Origin: JBJXGF01 sp046153015
GTDB lineage: Bacteria; Actinomycetota; Acidimicrobiia; Acidimicrobiales; CAIXPF01
Length of the DNA stretch: 7,556 bases
Assembly: GCA_046153015.1 (NCBI GenBank)
Contig: JBJXGF010000111.1
Location: 1-7,556 of the forward strand
Reading direction: 5' to 3'
Made by a program: the position numbers and the translations under genes. The notes under the pieces are model-generated. The model was not told where the DNA came from, made no database searches, and saw only the letters and a program-made list of their open reading frames with translations. This document shows, piece by piece, positions 4,952 through 7,556 of this stretch. The first letter of the stretch is position 1; every line of letters starts with the position of its first letter.

Positions 4952-5803
4952 ATGAATCGCAAGGTATTGGGTCTGATCGGAGCGGGGCTGCTCGGCTTCT
5001 TCGGCCTCGTGCTGCTCGGCGGCTACCTCGTTGGCGGCAGCGGCGGCAAGAAGGACGAGAAGGCGACCGTGCCCGTGCTCGTGCTCGACGAGGCGGCCAC
5101 GAAGGGCTCGCTGGCGCAGGGCCTCGCCGCCCGCACCGAGCAGCGCCCGGTCGACGAGGTCCCCGCGGACCGGTTGCCGAGCCTGGCCGACGTGGCCGGC
5201 AAGATGACCGCCGCCGCGCTGGACAAGGGGGCGGTGCTCACCACCGCCCATTTCGTGGCGGCCGAGTCGTTCTCCCGCGTGGCCACGCCGGTGGAGGTGC
5301 CCAAGGACCTGCTGACCATGTCGTTCAGCGTGGAGCCCCAGCGGGCGCTCGGCGGCCAACTGCGCGCCGGGGACAAGGTGGCGATCTTCGCCACGTTCAC
5401 CGACATGCAGCTGAAGACGCTGGACAAGCTGTTCGGCCGACCGAGCCCCGAGGGCGCCGAGTCGATCACGGTCAGCATGAGCGGCGTGCTGCTGCACAAG
5501 GTGCTGGTGGCCAACGTGGCCGCCGAGCAGGTCGTGAAGACCGACGTGAAGACCAACCCGCAGGACGTGAGCCAGGCTCCGACGGCGCCGTTCACGGTCA
5601 CCGTGGCGGTGAACGCCAAGCAGGCCGAGGAGCTCGCCTACGCGCTCGAGTTCGGCAAGATCTGGCTGGCCGCCGAGCCCGACGAGGCCGTCGAGGACGG
5701 CACCGGCGTGCGCAGCCACCCGCTCGGCCTCGACCCGCTCACCTCCCAGATCTTCCTGGTGAGCCCGGCGCCGGCCTCGCAGGGCGCGGGGTACCGCAAG
5801 TGA
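4952..5803 (+). CDS. cpaB: Flp pilus assembly protein CpaB/RcpC (SAF domain)
   Basis: This 283-residue CpaB/RcpC-family protein is anchored in the inner membrane and acts outside it in Tad pilus assembly, in Gram-negatives with the secretin. An N-terminal membrane helix (about residues 5-28) is preceded by basic NRK. A SAF-like domain follows (about 39-103, VPVLVLDEAATKGSLAQGL through GAVLTTAHFV). The RcpC region (about 122-242) contains MSFSVEPQRALGGQLRAGDKVAIFATF and FTVTVAVNAKQAEELAYALEFGKIWLAAEP, both close to the family pattern. The start has GAAGGA (4937-4942) 9 nt upstream. The stop overlaps the cpaF start (GTGA at 5800), implying translational coupling. It begins about 96 bp after the pilin 3 terminator, so assembly genes probably have a separate promoter from the pilins. 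Confidence 0.88.
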   Translation: MNRKVLGLIGAGLLGFFGLVLLGGYLVGGSGGKKDEKATVPVLVLDEAATKGSLAQGLAARTEQRPVDEVPADRLPSLADVAGKMTAAALDKGAVLTTAHFVAAESFSRVATPVEVPKDLLTMSFSVEPQRALGGQLRAGDKVAIFATFTDMQLKTLDKLFGRPSPEGAESITVSMSGVLLHKVLVANVAAEQVVKTDVKTNPQDVSQAPTAPFTVTVAVNAKQAEELAYALEFGKIWLAAEPDEAVEDGTGVRSHPLGLDPLTSQIFLVSPAPASQGAGYRK

Positions 5804-7452
5804 GCGGCCCGCTGCCCGAGGAGCACGGCCCGGGCCCCGAGAGCGACTGGGTCGAGGCCATCGCCGGCGTGCTCAACCACGACGACGACCCCTTCGCCGC
5901 CGGGCCCAACGCCACGCTCGGGGCGCCCCAGGCCCCCAAGCGGGCGGCCCCCGCGCCGCCCGCCCCGCCCCCGCCGCCGCAGCCCGGTGGAGGCCCGGTC
6001 CAGTCCCTCGTGGCCAGCGATCTGGCCCGGGCGGTGGCCGAGGGCCGCATCGAGCTGCCCAGCCTGCGCCGCTATCTCCCCGAGCCCGGCCCGACGCCCG
6101 ACGCCCCCGTGGCGGCGCTGCCCGAGGAGCAGTTCAGCGAGCCGCCCTCGGCTGGGGTGGAGGAGATCAAGCGCCACGCGCAGGAGGCCCTCTTCGGGGA
6201 GCTGGGCAGCCGGCTCTACGACCGGGCGATGACCGACGACGAGCTCAACGAGATGGTCGTGAGCTTCCTCGTCGACTGGTTCCAGACCCAGGACGTCGAC
6301 CTCACCCCCGACGAGCGGCGCAAGCTGACCAAGGAGATGACCGACGACATCCTGCGCCACGGCCCGATCGAGCCGTTCCTGCAGGACGCGTCGATCTCCG
6401 AGGTGATGGTCAACGGGCCCAACAGGATCTACATCGAACGGGCCGGCCGGCTGCTCTTGACCAACGCCCACTTCGTGGACGAGGGCCAGCTCCGCCGGGT
6501 CATCGAGCGGATCGTGGCCCGGGTGGGGCGGCGCATCGACGAGTCCTCGCCGATGGTCGACGCCCGCCTGCCCGACGGCTCCCGCGTGAACGCGATCATC
6601 CCGCCGCTGGCGGTGGACGGGCCCGCCCTCACCATCCGCAAGTTCACCGCCGACGGGTTCACCGCGGCCGACCTCGTGCGGCTCGGTTCGATGACCGGGG
6701 AGACCGCCGCGCTGCTCGAGGCCTGCGTGAAGGGTCGGCTCAACATCCTCGTCTCCGGCGGCACCGGCTCGGGCAAGACGACGCTGCTCAACGTGCTGTC
6801 GTCGTTCATCCCCGACACCGAACGCATCGTGACGATCGAGGACTCGGTCGAGCTCAAGCTGCGCCAGCGGCACGTGGTGCGCCTCGAGAGCCGCCCCCCC
6901 AACGTGGAGGGCCGGGGCGCGGTGGCGATCCGCGACCTCGTCCGCAACTCGCTGCGGATGCGTCCCGACCGGATCGTGGTCGGCGAGTGCCGCTCGGGGG
7001 AGACGCTCGACATGCTCCAGGCCATGAACACCGGCCACGACGGCTCGCTGTCCACTCTGCACGCCAACAGCCCCCGCGACGCGCTCGCCCGCTGCGAGAC
7101 GATGGTGCTGATGGCGGGCATGGACCTGCCGCTGCGGGCCATCCGCGAGCAGATCGCCTCGGCCGTCGACCTCATCGTGCACATCGACCGCATGCGCGAC
7201 GGCACCCGCCGGCTCACCTCGCTCTCCGAGGTCGTGGGCATGGAGGGCGACGTGATCACGCTCAACGACCTGTTCCGCTTCGACTACAGCGCCGGGCAGG
7301 ACGCGCAGGGCAACTTCGTGGGCAAGCTGCTCCCCACCGGGCTGCGCCCCACCTTCGTCGACCGGCTGGCCGACGTGGGCATCACCCTGCCGCCGAGCCT
7401 GTTCGGCGGCGATTGGGGCAAGCCCCGCAAGCTGACCGGGGGGCTGCGATGA
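5800..7452 (+). CDS. cpaF: Tad/Flp pilus secretion ATPase CpaF/TadA
   Basis: A 550-residue GspE/VirB11-superfamily ATPase, the cytoplasmic hexameric motor that powers Tad pilus assembly. The motifs are intact: Walker A GGTGSGKTT (320-328, Lys326), Asp box IVTIEDSVEL (Glu347, Asp348), Walker B RIVVGE (391-396, Glu396) and His box GHDGSLSTLHAN (412-423). Arginines in RMRPDR suit the usual inter-subunit contacts. The conserved N-terminal domain starts near residue 118 (EEIKRHAQEALFGELG) and continues through HGPIEPFLQDASISEVMVNGP and DARLPDGSRVNAIIPPLA. Ahead of it is an extra segment of about 117 residues, acidic then proline/alanine-rich (about 42-65), which many CpaF proteins lack. The start is GTG 5800, overlapping the cpaB stop; no later start is better supported, though ATG codons near residue 143 would lose conserved sequence. 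It ends in ATGA with the next gene. Confidence 0.93.
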   Translation: MSGPLPEEHGPGPESDWVEAIAGVLNHDDDPFAAGPNATLGAPQAPKRAAPAPPAPPPPPQPGGGPVQSLVASDLARAVAEGRIELPSLRRYLPEPGPTPDAPVAALPEEQFSEPPSAGVEEIKRHAQEALFGELGSRLYDRAMTDDELNEMVVSFLVDWFQTQDVDLTPDERRKLTKEMTDDILRHGPIEPFLQDASISEVMVNGPNRIYIERAGRLLLTNAHFVDEGQLRRVIERIVARVGRRIDESSPMVDARLPDGSRVNAIIPPLAVDGPALTIRKFTADGFTAADLVRLGSMTGETAALLEACVKGRLNILVSGGTGSGKTTLLNVLSSFIPDTERIVTIEDSVELKLRQRHVVRLESRPPNVEGRGAVAIRDLVRNSLRMRPDRIVVGECRSGETLDMLQAMNTGHDGSLSTLHANSPRDALARCETMVLMAGMDLPLRAIREQIASAVDLIVHIDRMRDGTRRLTSLSEVVGMEGDVITLNDLFRFDYSAGQDAQGNFVGKLLPTGLRPTFVDRLADVGITLPPSLFGGDWGKPRKLTGGLR

Positions 7453-7556
7453 GCTGGCGCGGCCGTCGGCGGACCCGTCTGCGGACGCGGCGGCTGCGCG
7501 CCGCGCTCGGCGGGCTGGGCGCGCCCACGGCGCTGCTCGGCGCGCTGGCCGCCTGG
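7449..7556 (+). CDS. Start of next operon gene, probably Tad inner-membrane protein TadB (partial)
   Basis: An open frame starts at ATG 7449, overlapping the cpaF stop by 4 bp (ATGA), and runs off the window after 36 codons. The visible N-terminus is very basic (MSWRGRRRTRLRTRRLR) and then turns hydrophobic (AALGGLGAPTALLGALAAW), as expected for a cytoplasm-facing start of a membrane protein. In Tad operons the gene after cpaF/tadA is usually tadB, a GspF-like platform protein. The identity therefore rests on gene order and topology, not on recognised TadB motifs. Confidence 0.55.
   Translation, partial: MSWRGRRRTRLRTRRLRAALGGLGAPTALLGALAAW

Overview
The window is very GC-rich DNA with tightly packed, overlapping genes. 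It carries an F420-type luciferase-like oxidoreductase and an actinobacterial-style Tad/Flp pilus locus. This points to a high-GC actinobacterium. A deep-branching class such as Acidimicrobiia or Thermoleophilia is my inference only; no rRNA or other marker is present to settle it.

Left part (1-2314), metabolic genes on the + strand: the 3' end of an LLM-class flavin/F420 oxidoreductase, then a class V PLP aminotransferase of the alanine-glyoxylate/serine-glyoxylate type. The aminotransferase overlaps a RimJ/RimL-like GNAT acetyltransferase through an ATGA junction. On the - strand, a LuxR/NarL-type regulator with a degenerate receiver domain converges on the acetyltransferase, and the two overlap by 55 bp. 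Divergent from the regulator begins the pilus region.

Middle part (3025-4951), an array of four small Flp (type IVb) prepilin genes. Three of them are copies of one cassette: a sigma28 (FliA/WhiG)-type promoter match, a long leader with a conserved sequence block and a conserved stem-loop, a strong ribosome-binding site, and a pilin whose start reads MADL. Pilins 1 and 2 encode identical mature proteins; pilin 3 is close. The fourth pilin is divergent, has no cassette promoter of its own, and follows pilin 2 as a second gene. Intrinsic terminators close the three transcription units: pilin 1; pilin 2 plus the divergent pilin; pilin 3.

Right part (4952-7556), the assembly machinery: cpaB/rcpC (SAF-domain periplasmic protein), cpaF/tadA (secretion ATPase with an unusual proline-rich N-terminal extension), and the first 36 codons of a further gene, probably tadB. 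Successive genes overlap by 4 bp (GTGA, ATGA), indicating one translationally coupled operon.

Most interesting signal: sigma28/WhiG-like promoters, each followed by a structured leader, in front of three tandem major-pilin cassettes. In Rubrobacter radiotolerans the anti-sigma factor RsiG, loaded with c-di-GMP, holds WhiG and controls type IV pilus expression. A similar c-di-GMP-gated sigma switch acting on Tad pilins is a testable inference here, but neither WhiG nor RsiG lies in the window. No stretch longer than about 300 bases lacks a gene. No RNA gene, insertion sequence or CRISPR array was seen.
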